The notes: generated by a model from the letters alone, not told the origin. Positions 1 to 7,057 are shown, counted from the stretch's first letter. The stretch is DNA of 8,020 bases from Acidiferrobacteraceae bacterium (GCA_002731295.1 PCBE01000077.1:1-8020); one strand, 5' to 3'. Numbers and translations: made by a program.

Positions 1-16
1 TCGTTCCCGTCAGGCT

Positions 17-694
17 TCAGCGATACACCCCGTCCCACTCACCGGGATCAATACCAGCGAGAGTGCCATCAGAATTCATAGTCGGTCGATTGATAGCAAA
101 TACGGTCTCCGGTCGAACCACTGAATACTCCATGTATCCCATGCGCGAAATGGGCTGCATCGCACCCGTATTGACCATACCATCATCAATAAACTGGTCG
201 TCGATGTAGATACCGACAACATGCCCGATCACAACAAAATGACCCTTCTCAGTGCCAGGCACCACATCAGGCAATGGCACGGTTTTCCAGTGCCGACACT
301 CAAACGCCGCCGGGCTTTCCTTGACCCGAGGGGGTTTTACAAAGTTTGAAACAGCCGGTGTCAGGCCCGACAAAGGAAATTCATCAGTATCAGCCGGCAC
401 AGATGCTGAAGAGATATTCATGCCTTGCCGTGTGTCCCATGTCGCCATCGAGCAGGTGAATTCGCCGGTCTGCTCGATGTTGCGTATGCTGTCCTTGATG
501 TCAGCAGAAGAAAACATCACATAAGGAGGCCGGTCACTGACCGCATTGAAGAAGCTGTACGGCGCAAGATTACAAATTCCGTCCGCACTGACAGAGGAGA
601 TCCAACCGATTGGTCGGGGGGCAATCAGTGCCTTAAACGGGTCGTGCTTAAGGCCGTGTTTATTTTCAATTGAATCGTAATACATGTGTTTCAT
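17..694 (-). CDS. Flavin reductase family protein (DIM6/NTAB-like, FMN-binding split barrel)
   Basis: The 225-residue cytosolic protein has the usual length for the single-domain flavin reductase-like family, which binds FMN and often either reduces free flavin with NAD(P)H for a two-component monooxygenase or acts directly as an oxidoreductase. What is seen: the N-terminal block APRPIGWISSVSADG (residues 25-39), then NLAPYSFFNAVSDRPP (42-57), KDSIRNIEQTGEF (67-79), DEFPLSGL (104-111) and ECRHWKTVPLP (132-142), in the family order; the C-terminal RMGYMEYSVV (184-193) is also typical. The start is ATG at 694. A second in-frame ATG at 685 is preceded by GGA at a reasonable distance and could be the true start, giving 222 residues. 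The gene is separated from its upstream neighbour by 365 bp, so it probably has its own promoter. Its GC content is somewhat higher than that of the genes to its right. No partner oxygenase lies in the window, so the specific reaction is unknown. Confidence 0.88.
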   Translation of the reverse strand: MKHMYYDSIENKHGLKHDPFKALIAPRPIGWISSVSADGICNLAPYSFFNAVSDRPPYVMFSSADIKDSIRNIEQTGEFTCSMATWDTRQGMNISSASVPADTDEFPLSGLTPAVSNFVKPPRVKESPAAFECRHWKTVPLPDVVPGTEKGHFVVIGHVVGIYIDDQFIDDGMVNTGAMQPISRMGYMEYSVVRPETVFAINRPTMNSDGTLAGIDPGEWDGVYR

Positions 695-749
695 CCATGA
701 TGGCAGGATTGTGTTTGACAGTCAGATGTAGATAGCAAGCCCCGTCTGA

Positions 750-758
750 GTATCTGGT
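750..758. repeat. Second copy of the GTATCTGGT half-site
   Basis: GTATCTGGT here is identical to bases 851-859, the right arm of the 841-857 dyad plus two bases. CAGATGT at 723-729 is a two-mismatch version of the left arm in the opposing orientation, giving a loose CAGATGT-N20-GTATCTG pair. The spacing between the identical copies is 101 bp. Chance recurrence of a 9-mer in 365 bp is unlikely but possible. Confidence 0.35.
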
Positions 759-840
759 GAGTCCTCTCTGAGTTTAACTTATGATCGGATAAATATAAGC
801 AAATCGGGGTATTTCAATGTTCGAGCATTTTAAGATTTTA

Positions 841-857
841 CAGATACACCGTATCTG
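841..857. promoter_or_regulatory. Perfect 7+3+7 dyad, candidate operator
   Basis: CAGATAC and GTATCTG are exact reverse complements separated by ACC. The same GTATCTGGT 9-mer recurs at 750-758. The site lies about 150 bp upstream of the flavin reductase start. A two-fold symmetric 17-bp site repeated as half-sites in a non-coding region is what a dimeric repressor or activator would use, but no regulator gene is in the window and no regulator family can be named. A small hairpin in RNA is an alternative; it has no T-run, so it is not a terminator. Confidence 0.4.
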
Positions 858-1059
858 GTACCAAATCACTATCATCCACACACAGGCAAGGACGTGACGG
901 AAAGCCTGATGCAGGCGTACCCCCCCCAAAGTCCGTGAAACATCTTTGGCCTACTGCAATTTAATTCCCTAGGAGACGCCGATGGGTCAATTACCTCACA
1001 GATTAAGTTTCTATCTTAAACAAGAAAGACTAACTGTAAGAAACCAACCCATATCAAAC

Positions 1060-2544
1060 CTATTCTTCGATTACTGCCTCTGCCTCTATCTCAACTAAAT
1101 AATCATCTATCAACTGCGAGATCTCGAACGTCGCATTCGCTGGGCAAACATCATGGAAGTAGCGACCGTGAACCAACGATACCGCTTCACAATCTTCTGC
1201 ATTCTGAAGATAAACTCGTGTTCGAACGATGTCAGACAGTGACCCACCAAGAGACATTACACTTGCCTTGATCTTATCAAGTACGTAAACAGCTTGTCCC
1301 GCCGCATCCCCACGGCAAACGACAACATCCTGACCATGGGTTGCTGTCGTACCACTAACCAGAATACGATTCCCAATCTTTACAGCGCGAGAATGTCCAC
1401 AAATTTTTTCCCATTTAGTACCACTGAACACTTGAATACGGTCGGCCTTTCCAGGCACAGCTATTGGTTCATAAACATTGGGAAATGAATCGAGATGATG
1501 ACTAAGATCACCCGACGCGGTTAGAAAAGGAGGTTCCCGATATTCATCACCACAATCACCTTTCAAACGTCGGTTATTGGCCACTGATTCAGCTATAAGA
1601 CTCCGATCATCTTCATCTAAACTAAAAGAAAATATCGCTACATTGTCTTGGCGGTGTTGATTCTCCGTAAGCCTCGCACCAACAATTACTGCACCGACAG
1701 CTGGATGATCCAGCACCCAGCGTGTAGCAACATTGGCGATTGACACACCATGACGTTGAGCGACAGATTTTAGCGTTCGCAGTATGTTTTGTAGATTGGC
1801 CCACCCTCCTGTCTCATCGATAAACCGCTTATATTTCATTTTGCTCCAATCACTAAGATCAGAGTTCGCCGGCTCTGGTTTATCTAACCATTTTTCCGTT
1901 AGAAACCCGCCGGCTAAAACACCATAAGCTAGAAGTTTGATGTTATTTTCCAAAACAACTTGTGTCATCTCTTCCAAACCACGTTGGTCTAGCATAGAGA
2001 CCACTACCTGGTTAGATACAATTGGAAAACCGTGGCGAACGAGTACCCGCAGATGATTAGTGTCAAAATTTGTTAAACCAATTTTGTTAATTCGACCACT
2101 CTGTTGCGCCAACACCAGACCTTCCATAGCATCTAAATAACCTGGATGCTCAAATGTCCACCAATGAAACTGTAGGAGGTCTATCGATTCAACTCGAAGT
2201 CTATCTGCACGTTCATCAATAGCGTCTCGCACAACTTTGGGCTGCATTACACCGGGTTTCGGGCACCATTTTGTGTGAAACCGAGCGGGATTCAGACTAT
2301 CGACATTCTGTTGCTGGCGCTGAAGTATTTCCTGTGCCCGACCAGAGATCAGTTCAGCACTTCCGTAGTGGTCTGCCATATCAAATGTATCGAATCCGTC
2401 TAGAGCATATTGAACAAGGCTCTCTGCGGCTATTTCGATGTCAAGCTCTGATCCATCTTTTTCAAGGTCCGCCACTTGCCATAGACCCGTAATAACTTGA
2501 CTGATCTCGTAGTTTGGGGACAAACAGAACCGTTCCGGTTTCAT
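1060..2544 (-). CDS. Aldo/keto reductase - RidA (YjgF/YER057c/UK114) fusion protein
   Basis: The protein has 494 residues with two domains. Residues about 8-325 form an aldo/keto reductase TIM barrel: the catalytic tetrad is visible as Asp55 and Tyr60 (FDMADHYG), Lys92 (HTKW) and His127 (LLQFHWW); GLTNFD (156-161) and the C-terminal nucleotide-binding segment VGARLTENQHRQDN (288-301) also fit, so NAD(P)H-dependent reduction of a carbonyl is likely. Residues about 370-492 form a RidA-family domain: SRAVKIGNRILVSGTTATHG (385-404), TRVYLQN (442-448) and VEIEAEAV (484-491). A gap-free alignment of its last strands to E. coli RidA puts Asn470 where RidA has Arg105, so imine deaminase activity of the classical kind is doubtful. 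The start is chosen at ATG 2544. An in-frame TTG at 2571 would add nine residues but has no ribosome binding site and lies beside the 2579-2593 dyad. The gene follows the hydrolase in the same direction and probably shares its transcript. The substrate is unknown. Confidence 0.9.
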   Translation of the reverse strand: MKPERFCLSPNYEISQVITGLWQVADLEKDGSELDIEIAAESLVQYALDGFDTFDMADHYGSAELISGRAQEILQRQQQNVDSLNPARFHTKWCPKPGVMQPKVVRDAIDERADRLRVESIDLLQFHWWTFEHPGYLDAMEGLVLAQQSGRINKIGLTNFDTNHLRVLVRHGFPIVSNQVVVSMLDQRGLEEMTQVVLENNIKLLAYGVLAGGFLTEKWLDKPEPANSDLSDWSKMKYKRFIDETGGWANLQNILRTLKSVAQRHGVSIANVATRWVLDHPAVGAVIVGARLTENQHRQDNVAIFSFSLDEDDRSLIAESVANNRRLKGDCGDEYREPPFLTASGDLSHHLDSFPNVYEPIAVPGKADRIQVFSGTKWEKICGHSRAVKIGNRILVSGTTATHGQDVVVCRGDAAGQAVYVLDKIKASVMSLGGSLSDIVRTRVYLQNAEDCEAVSLVHGRYFHDVCPANATFEISQLIDDYLVEIEAEAVIEE

Positions 2545-2578
2545 AAGGTGGTACTCTGATATGAAAATCAATTGGGAT

Positions 2579-2593
2579 AAGATAATTTATCTT
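2579..2593. promoter_or_regulatory. AT-rich 15-bp palindrome before the AKR-RidA gene
   Basis: AAGATAA-T-TTATCTT is perfectly symmetric about base 2586. It sits about 35 bp upstream of the chosen ATG at 2544, in the 109-bp gap after the hydrolase gene. It could be an operator or part of an AT-rich promoter; it is too AT-rich to act as a good terminator and has no T-run. AT-rich palindromes of this length arise by chance fairly often, so confidence is low. Confidence 0.25.
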
Positions 2594-2653
2594 CTACGAT
2601 CGTGTTTTCTCGGTCTTTGATTGAAATCCGTAGTGGCTATCGCATGTAGTTTC

Positions 2654-3523
2654 TCAATCATGGCCGCCAGTCATTAAGTTCTTTACCATTTGATTGACTT
2701 CACTACCACTGTTTGCAAATTCATCCATAACAATGTCGACATGGTTGCGGTTTGGAACGACAGTTGCCAAACTCTTCAAACCACTATCAGACCAACTCTC
2801 ATTCATTTCTAACTGCTGTAACAAAAATTCTTCAGTCTCATTGGCACCAACTGCGAACAGTAATTCGCCAGCCATAATTGGAATATTATGGATGGGGCTA
2901 AATATTCTTACATCTTCCTTTGAAAGGCACAAAATCTCATTTTTCGTGCTCTGACGAACAGGTTCTAGATCATACAATCCGCTGATCGCACACCCGGTGG
3001 AAATTACATTAGCAGGAAGATTCTTTCCTAAAGGCCATAACCTATCCATCAACAAGGTTACAAGATGTCCACCTGCTGAGTTACCTGAAATTGAAATGTT
3101 CGTCGGGTCAATTCCCAACTCTGATCGATGATCATAAACCCATTGAACTGCTTGCTTGCACGAGTCGACAATCATCGGGAAGTCAGCAGCTGGAAACATT
3201 GGATAATCGATGACAATTACGACGGTCCCATCTTCACAGAACCCATCTGCAACGAAGCTGAAAGTCTTGGCGTCTAGCGTGTGCCAAAATCCACCATGGA
3301 TAAACACCTGAGCTAAGCCACTTCGCTCAGCAGTTTTATCAAAGAAAACATCTAGGGTCTGTTCGTGATGAGTGCCATAGGGCACATCGAGTAGTGCTTC
3401 GAACCTGCTCCGCGATCGAATACTTCTCTTAAGCCTTTCCTCAAACAATTCGTCTAAGCATGGTACGCCGTCGAGAACAAACTGCGCCTCAAGTTCATCT
3501 TGGCTATAGTTTCTATAAACCAT
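2654..3523 (-). CDS. Alpha/beta hydrolase, kynurenine-formamidase/esterase-like (HGGXW type)
   Basis: The 289-residue protein is a full-length single-domain alpha/beta hydrolase with no signal peptide, so it is cytosolic. Seen directly: the oxyanion-hole motif FIHGGFW (residues 74-80), DYPMFP (106-111), the nucleophile elbow GNSAGGHL with Ser149 (147-154), an acidic segment GANETEEFLLQQ (226-237) where this group carries its catalytic acid, and NRNHVDIV with the probable catalytic His261 (258-265). The HGGXW motif together with the G-x-S-A-G-G-H elbow is characteristic of arylformamidase-like hydrolases and related esterases, so an amide, formamide or ester substrate is likely but not fixed; no kynurenine pathway neighbour is present to support KynB. 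It starts at an ATG with only a weak ribosome binding site, 69 bp after livM, and is followed by the AKR-RidA gene. Its place behind a transporter operon suggests it acts on the imported compound or an early product. Confidence 0.85.
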   Translation of the reverse strand: MVYRNYSQDELEAQFVLDGVPCLDELFEERLKRSIRSRSRFEALLDVPYGTHHEQTLDVFFDKTAERSGLAQVFIHGGFWHTLDAKTFSFVADGFCEDGTVVIVIDYPMFPAADFPMIVDSCKQAVQWVYDHRSELGIDPTNISISGNSAGGHLVTLLMDRLWPLGKNLPANVISTGCAISGLYDLEPVRQSTKNEILCLSKEDVRIFSPIHNIPIMAGELLFAVGANETEEFLLQQLEMNESWSDSGLKSLATVVPNRNHVDIVMDEFANSGSEVNQMVKNLMTGGHD

Positions 3524-3544
3524 ATTTCACACTTAATGTTGTTG

Positions 3545-3568
3545 ATTATCGAAGTAACATCCGATAAT
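3545..3568. promoter_or_regulatory. ATTATCG-N10-CGATAAT inverted repeat before the hydrolase gene
   Basis: The 7-bp arms are exact reverse complements around a 10-base spacer, 21 bp upstream of the hydrolase ATG (3523) and inside the 69-bp gap after livM. An 11-bp odd palindrome ATTACGGTAAT lies at 3583-3593, ending in the livM stop codon. The position fits an operator or a leader hairpin near the ribosome binding site. With no T-run it is not a standard terminator. Confidence 0.3.
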
Positions 3569-3592
3569 TCAAATTAGTCGAGATTACGGTAA

Positions 3593-4531
3593 TTAACTCG
3601 AAAGGTGTTTTTTCTCGGGCAGTATTCCTGATGGCCTAAAGAGCAGCATAAGTACCAAAACCACTCCGACAATGATTATTCGTAAGGCTGCTGCTTGTGT
3701 TTGATAGTCAGGGGCCACGATAAAATTAATCAGACTATCACTTGCAGACCATAGCGCCCAGATGACTATTGCTCCAACGATAGCGCCTAAATTATTGCCT
3801 TTCCCACCAACAATCAACATCACATACACCTGAATTGTGAATATCGGGAGAAAATCTTGCGGACTAATAAAACGAACAAAGTTAGCGTACATCGCACCTG
3901 CTAAACCCATGATTCCACAACCAAGTACAAAGGCTTGCAACCGATACATGAAAACATTTTTGCCCAAAGCCTCGGCGGCCACTTCGTCCTCTCTGATTGA
4001 TCGAAGCACCCTACCCCAGGGCGATTTCACGACACGTTCAAGAGCATAGTAGATCGCTACTATGGTCATAATACAGATAATGAGATAAAACAAATTGCTC
4101 ATGACTGCAGAGTCTAAGAATCGAGAAAATGGCTTGGGAATTGCATACAGGCCGTTTGGCCCACGCGTAACTGACTCCCAATTCAGTGCTACCAACTGAA
4201 TACATATTGCAATTCCAAATGTAGAAATCGCGAGAAAATCTTCTCGCAACCTTAAAGTCACCAAACCAACCAGTACTCCAGCTAGACCAGACACAGCAAT
4301 CGCACATAGCCAGCCCAATATGATTGGCAATTGAAAGCCGCCGAAAATTGTATCAGCGTATTCAGGGCCGGTAAGGATCGCACTGGTATAAGCTCCAACC
4401 GCAAAGAAACCCGCGATTCCGACATTAAACATGCCCGTAAACCCATATTGGATGTTTAATCCCAAAGAGCTAATAATATAAAATGAACAAATGATGAAGA
4501 AAAAAATAACAAATGACAGAATATCAATCAT
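3593..4531 (-). CDS. livM: Branched-chain amino acid-type ABC transporter permease LivM
   Basis: This 312-residue integral inner-membrane protein is strongly hydrophobic throughout, with roughly eight to nine membrane segments. Family marks are GLNIQYGFTGMFNVGIAGFF (residues 24-43), LRLREDFLAISTFG (93-106), TRGPNGL (122-128), the cytoplasmic coupling loop REDEVAAEALGKN (180-192) that contacts the ATPases, IVGGKGNNLGAIVGA (240-254) and the C-terminal RPSGILPEK (299-307). With LivH it would form the membrane channel of an importer. Its ATG overlaps the end of livH by 8 bp, a sign of translational coupling, and the reading frame ends with TAA. LIV-type importers carry leucine/isoleucine/valine but also amides, urea and aromatic acids; the permease alone does not reveal the substrate. 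Confidence 0.95.
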   Translation of the reverse strand: MIDILSFVIFFFIICSFYIISSLGLNIQYGFTGMFNVGIAGFFAVGAYTSAILTGPEYADTIFGGFQLPIILGWLCAIAVSGLAGVLVGLVTLRLREDFLAISTFGIAICIQLVALNWESVTRGPNGLYAIPKPFSRFLDSAVMSNLFYLIICIMTIVAIYYALERVVKSPWGRVLRSIREDEVAAEALGKNVFMYRLQAFVLGCGIMGLAGAMYANFVRFISPQDFLPIFTIQVYVMLIVGGKGNNLGAIVGAIVIWALWSASDSLINFIVAPDYQTQAAALRIIIVGVVLVLMLLFRPSGILPEKKHLSS

Positions 4532-5429
4532 CTCTTTCTTTCTCGCCTAGAATTCCCTGAGGTCTCAAGATCAAGACCACAATCATAATTAGAAATGCTA
4601 TACCACCACGATAAGCAGAAAGATCTATTGCAACTGCAAAAGCTTCCGTTAGGCCTATCAAGAACCCACCGAGTACCGCTCCATAAACGTTTGTCACTCC
4701 ACCCACAATCAGTGCCGCAAACATCGGGAGTATGAGTTCAAATCCCATTTCTGGATCGAGCTGCGTTACGTGGGCATGCAGCGTTCCCGCGATTGCAGAC
4801 AACGATGCACCAATGATCCAAGACCATCGGACAACTGATTTCACGTTAATTCCATTGACCATCGCCAAGACTGGATTCTCGGCGACCGCGCGCATTTTCT
4901 TGCCCACGGTAGTAATAGACAAAAATGTGTGCAACGACACTACACAAATAGCGGTGATAATTAAAATCAAAACATCGTCTGGTACAACTTTGAAATTGTC
5001 GAGAACTGGGATTGCTTTTGGAATATAGAAACTTAGGAACATCTGATCTGCACCGGCAATCAGCGTGATGACATTTCGAACAATTAACGACAATCCAAAT
5101 GCAGCAATAATAAATGTAATCCTTGATGCCGATCTCTGTCTGAGTATGCGGAAAAGCAACCAGTCAATCGCCAAGACAACTACACTCGTAACGAGAACAG
5201 ACAATATTATTGATGCAATCAGTGGCCATCCAAATGAGACGGGGCCAATAGAGCCAATGCCTACTCCCATCAACACTATAAATGCCATCGAGATATATGC
5301 CCCGATCGCGAGAATCTCACCCTGTGCGAAATTAGCAAAACGTAATACGTTGTAGGTGATGCTGAGGCCTACCGCACCAAGAGCGATAATCGAGCCATTA
5401 ACCAAACCGTCGACAACGTACTGAATCAT
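4524..5429 (-). CDS. livH: Branched-chain amino acid-type ABC transporter permease LivH
   Basis: This 301-residue inner-membrane protein has about eight hydrophobic segments, the usual length for LivH. Diagnostic segments are GLSITYNVLRFANFAQGEIL (21-40), GAYISM (43-48), the EAA-type coupling loop MRAVAENPVLAMVNGIN (179-195), IVGGVTNVYGAVLGGFLIG (241-259) and RPQGILGEKE (289-298). Its ATG sits in the ATGA overlap with the livF stop, preceded by GAG six bases upstream; its TGA lies inside the start of livM. Stop-start overlaps on both sides show co-translation with livF and livM. It pairs with LivM in the transmembrane core of the importer. Confidence 0.95.
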   Translation of the reverse strand: MIQYVVDGLVNGSIIALGAVGLSITYNVLRFANFAQGEILAIGAYISMAFIVLMGVGIGSIGPVSFGWPLIASIILSVLVTSVVVLAIDWLLFRILRQRSASRITFIIAAFGLSLIVRNVITLIAGADQMFLSFYIPKAIPVLDNFKVVPDDVLILIITAICVVSLHTFLSITTVGKKMRAVAENPVLAMVNGINVKSVVRWSWIIGASLSAIAGTLHAHVTQLDPEMGFELILPMFAALIVGGVTNVYGAVLGGFLIGLTEAFAVAIDLSAYRGGIAFLIMIVVLILRPQGILGEKERDD

Positions 5430-6181
5430 GATTTCTCAGCCGTCGACCTAGCACCGAAATAGATCTCGGCAATTTTTGGATCTTCTAGAAGCTCCACCGC
5501 ATTTGCTATTAGCCGAAGACGGCCGTTCGCTAAAATCATCCCTCGATCGGAGACAGACAGGGCTGCATACGCATTCTGTTCCACAATTATTACTGTTACA
5601 CCACTGTCTCGGATTTGAACCACTTGCTGAAAGACTTGATCCCTAAGTTTTGGAGATAATCCGGCTGAAGGTTCATCAATGAGAAGCAGAATAGGATTTG
5701 CCATTAGTGCGCGACCCAAAGCCAGCATTTGTCTCTGACCACCCGACAGTTTTCCAGCGCTGGTATCTCTAAATTTCTTCAAGTCGGGAAATAAATCAAA
5801 GACCTTGCTTAGGCGATCCTGGTAAGCATCAAAGTTTGATATCGCACCCAAATCCAGATTGTGTGCAACAGTCAACTTTGAAAACACATTGTGTGTCTGA
5901 GGAACATAAGCAACTCTGCGGGCAATGATCTCATGCGTCTCTAAGTCCGAGATATTTTCTCCCCGGAACAACACTTCACCTGAGATAACTTCGACCAAAC
6001 CACAGATTCCTTTTATAAGTGTTGACTTGCCGGCACCATTTGGACCTAACAATGTCAATATTTCACCTTGAACAACTTCCACAGAGACATCTATAACGAT
6101 CGGCAACACTCGTTGATATCCTGCTACTAGGTTAGTCACCTTGAGAATCACATTATCTGAGCTGATATCAGAATTCGTCAC
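5426..6181 (-). CDS. livF: Branched-chain amino acid-type ABC transporter ATP-binding protein LivF
   Basis: This 251-residue cytosolic ATPase powers the LIV-type importer as a heterodimer with LivG. Visible motifs are Walker A GPNGAGKST (46-54), Q-loop Gln95 (YVPQTHNVF), signature LSGGQ (145-149), Walker B LLLIDEP with Glu170 (165-171), and VEQNA (200-204), in which Gln202 takes the usual H-loop histidine position, as is normal for LivF. The N-terminal LVAGYQRVLPI (18-28) is also LivF-like. The start is GTG at 6181, supported by a strong GGAGAGG ribosome binding site nine bases upstream and by the family's usual N-terminus. It begins 27 bp after livG and overlaps livH by 4 bp. Confidence 0.95.
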   Translation of the reverse strand: MTNSDISSDNVILKVTNLVAGYQRVLPIVIDVSVEVVQGEILTLLGPNGAGKSTLIKGICGLVEVISGEVLFRGENISDLETHEIIARRVAYVPQTHNVFSKLTVAHNLDLGAISNFDAYQDRLSKVFDLFPDLKKFRDTSAGKLSGGQRQMLALGRALMANPILLLIDEPSAGLSPKLRDQVFQQVVQIRDSGVTVIIVEQNAYAALSVSDRGMILANGRLRLIANAVELLEDPKIAEIYFGARSTAEKS

Positions 6182-6190
6182 AGTTATTGA

Positions 6191-6197
6191 CCTCTCC
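6191..6197 (-). promoter_or_regulatory. Ribosome binding site that supports the livF GTG start
   Basis: On the minus strand this reads GGAGAGG, nine bases before the GTG at 6181. It is the clearest Shine-Dalgarno sequence in the operon and decides in favour of the non-ATG start. Confidence 0.7.
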
Positions 6198-6208
6198 GAT
6201 TACCTGCA

Positions 6209-6979
6209 TCAGCCATTCTTAAGCGATGTGCCACCGCCTAGAAACGCATCTATAAGACGAGGGTCGGAGCGAACTTCCTCCGGGCCCCCTCGCATTAAAA
6301 TATCACCCTCTGCCATCACCAAGATTGATGAACACAAGCGCATTACCAGCTCCATATTGTGTTCAATGATTAGAAACGTCACACCTTGGCTGTGTATATC
6401 TCTTATTCGACCGATAATCTCCTCCAACAAAGTGGGATTCACACCTGCAGCAGGCTCATCCAACAAAATCATCTTTGGATCAGACATTAAAGCCCTACCA
6501 AGCTCTAGAAGCTTCAATTGTCCACCTGAGAGGTTCCCCGAATACTCATTCTGAAGGTCAGATAAATTCAAGAATTCGAGCAACCCGTTTGCCTTCTCTC
6601 TAATTTGTTGCTCTTCCCTTTCTACTGCATTATTCCGCAGCCAATTGTTCCAAATTTTCTCACCGATTTGGTTGCGGGGAACCATAGTCAAGTTTTCTAG
6701 AACTGTCATTCCAGAAAATGGTCTGGGTATTTGGAATGTCCGAACAATACCCAACTGGAATGTCTGATGTGGCCTCAGATTTGTAATCTCCCTACCGTCG
6801 AAGTAAATCTTCCCGCCGGAAGGTTTCAAATGACCAGCAATCATATTGAATGTTGTTGTTTTACCCGCACCGTTCGGACCAATCAAACCAGAGATAGTAT
6901 TTGGCTCGACAGTAAAATTGAGATCATTGACAGCAGTCAGACCGTCAAATTCTTTTGCTAGGTTCTCTACCGTGAGCAT
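6209..6979 (-). CDS. livG: Branched-chain amino acid-type ABC transporter ATP-binding protein LivG
   Basis: This 256-residue cytosolic ATPase shows Walker A GPNGAGKTT (34-42), Q-loop Gln83 in VRTFQIPRPF (79-88), signature LSGGQ (150-154), Walker B ILLDEP with Glu175 (171-176) and H-loop His207 (IIEHNME). LAKEFDGLTAVNDL (7-20), the long insert between Q-loop and signature (about 90-148) and AGVNPT (178-183) are typical of LivG rather than LivF. It starts with ATG at 6979, but no clear ribosome binding site is visible. A 6-bp pair, GTCTAG at 6981-6986 and CTAGAC at 7011-7016, could fold the leader right up to the start codon, which may limit translation. It lies 132 bp after the binding-protein gene and 27 bp before livF. 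Confidence 0.95.
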   Translation of the reverse strand: MLTVENLAKEFDGLTAVNDLNFTVEPNTISGLIGPNGAGKTTTFNMIAGHLKPSGGKIYFDGREITNLRPHQTFQLGIVRTFQIPRPFSGMTVLENLTMVPRNQIGEKIWNNWLRNNAVEREEQQIREKANGLLEFLNLSDLQNEYSGNLSGGQLKLLELGRALMSDPKMILLDEPAAGVNPTLLEEIIGRIRDIHSQGVTFLIIEHNMELVMRLCSSILVMAEGDILMRGGPEEVRSDPRLIDAFLGGGTSLKNG

Positions 6980-7057
6980 GGTCTAGGCGACCGCAACAAT
7001 TAATCCAAAACTAGACTTTCTGATGGGAATTAATGGAGTTGCTTATTCAATAACCAA

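Larger units (their letters stand above)
695..1059. other. 365-bp intergenic region with dyad sites, probable promoter region of the flavin reductase gene
   Basis: No convincing gene lies here. The stretch holds a perfect dyad CAGATAC-ACC-GTATCTG (841-857), a further GTATCTG at 750-756 facing a degenerate CAGATGT at 723-729, an 8-bp palindrome TGGTACCA (856-863), a run of eight C (920-927), a small dyad GCCTG-ATG-CAGGC (904-916), and a 38-codon plus-strand ORF with a good ribosome binding site (starts at 982). A weak minus-strand promoter candidate is TTGAAA (817-812) with TATATT (797-792), but the 14-nt spacing is too short to be convincing. No strong terminator is visible after the upstream gene ends at 1060. 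Confidence 0.6.

Noticed and set aside
715..720. Plus-strand TTGACA that looks like a -35 box
   Set aside because: No -10-like hexamer occurs 16-18 bases downstream (the sequence there is AGCCCC-like) and no plus-strand gene follows closely.
792..817. Minus-strand promoter TTGAAA...TATATT for the flavin reductase gene
   Set aside because: The best -10 match leaves only a 14-nt spacer; with a 16-nt spacer the -10 match falls to three of six. Kept only as a weak candidate.
1..930. Flavin reductase end of the window as a recently acquired segment
   Set aside because: GC is only moderately higher (about 52% versus 45-49% by hand counts on short stretches), and no repeat, integrase, tRNA or insertion-sequence end marks a boundary.
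1003..1019. TTAAG/CTTAA pair as a terminator of the AKR-RidA gene
   Set aside because: The stem has only five pairs, is AT-rich and has no following T-run.
2545..2571. TTG at 2571 as the start of the AKR-RidA gene
   Set aside because: No ribosome binding site precedes it; the ATG nine codons later gives a normal AKR N-terminus. It cannot be fully excluded.
6141..6554. 137-codon open frame on the plus strand
   Set aside because: It lies antisense across livF/livG, whose motifs are complete; its translation has no family features and no good ribosome binding site was seen.
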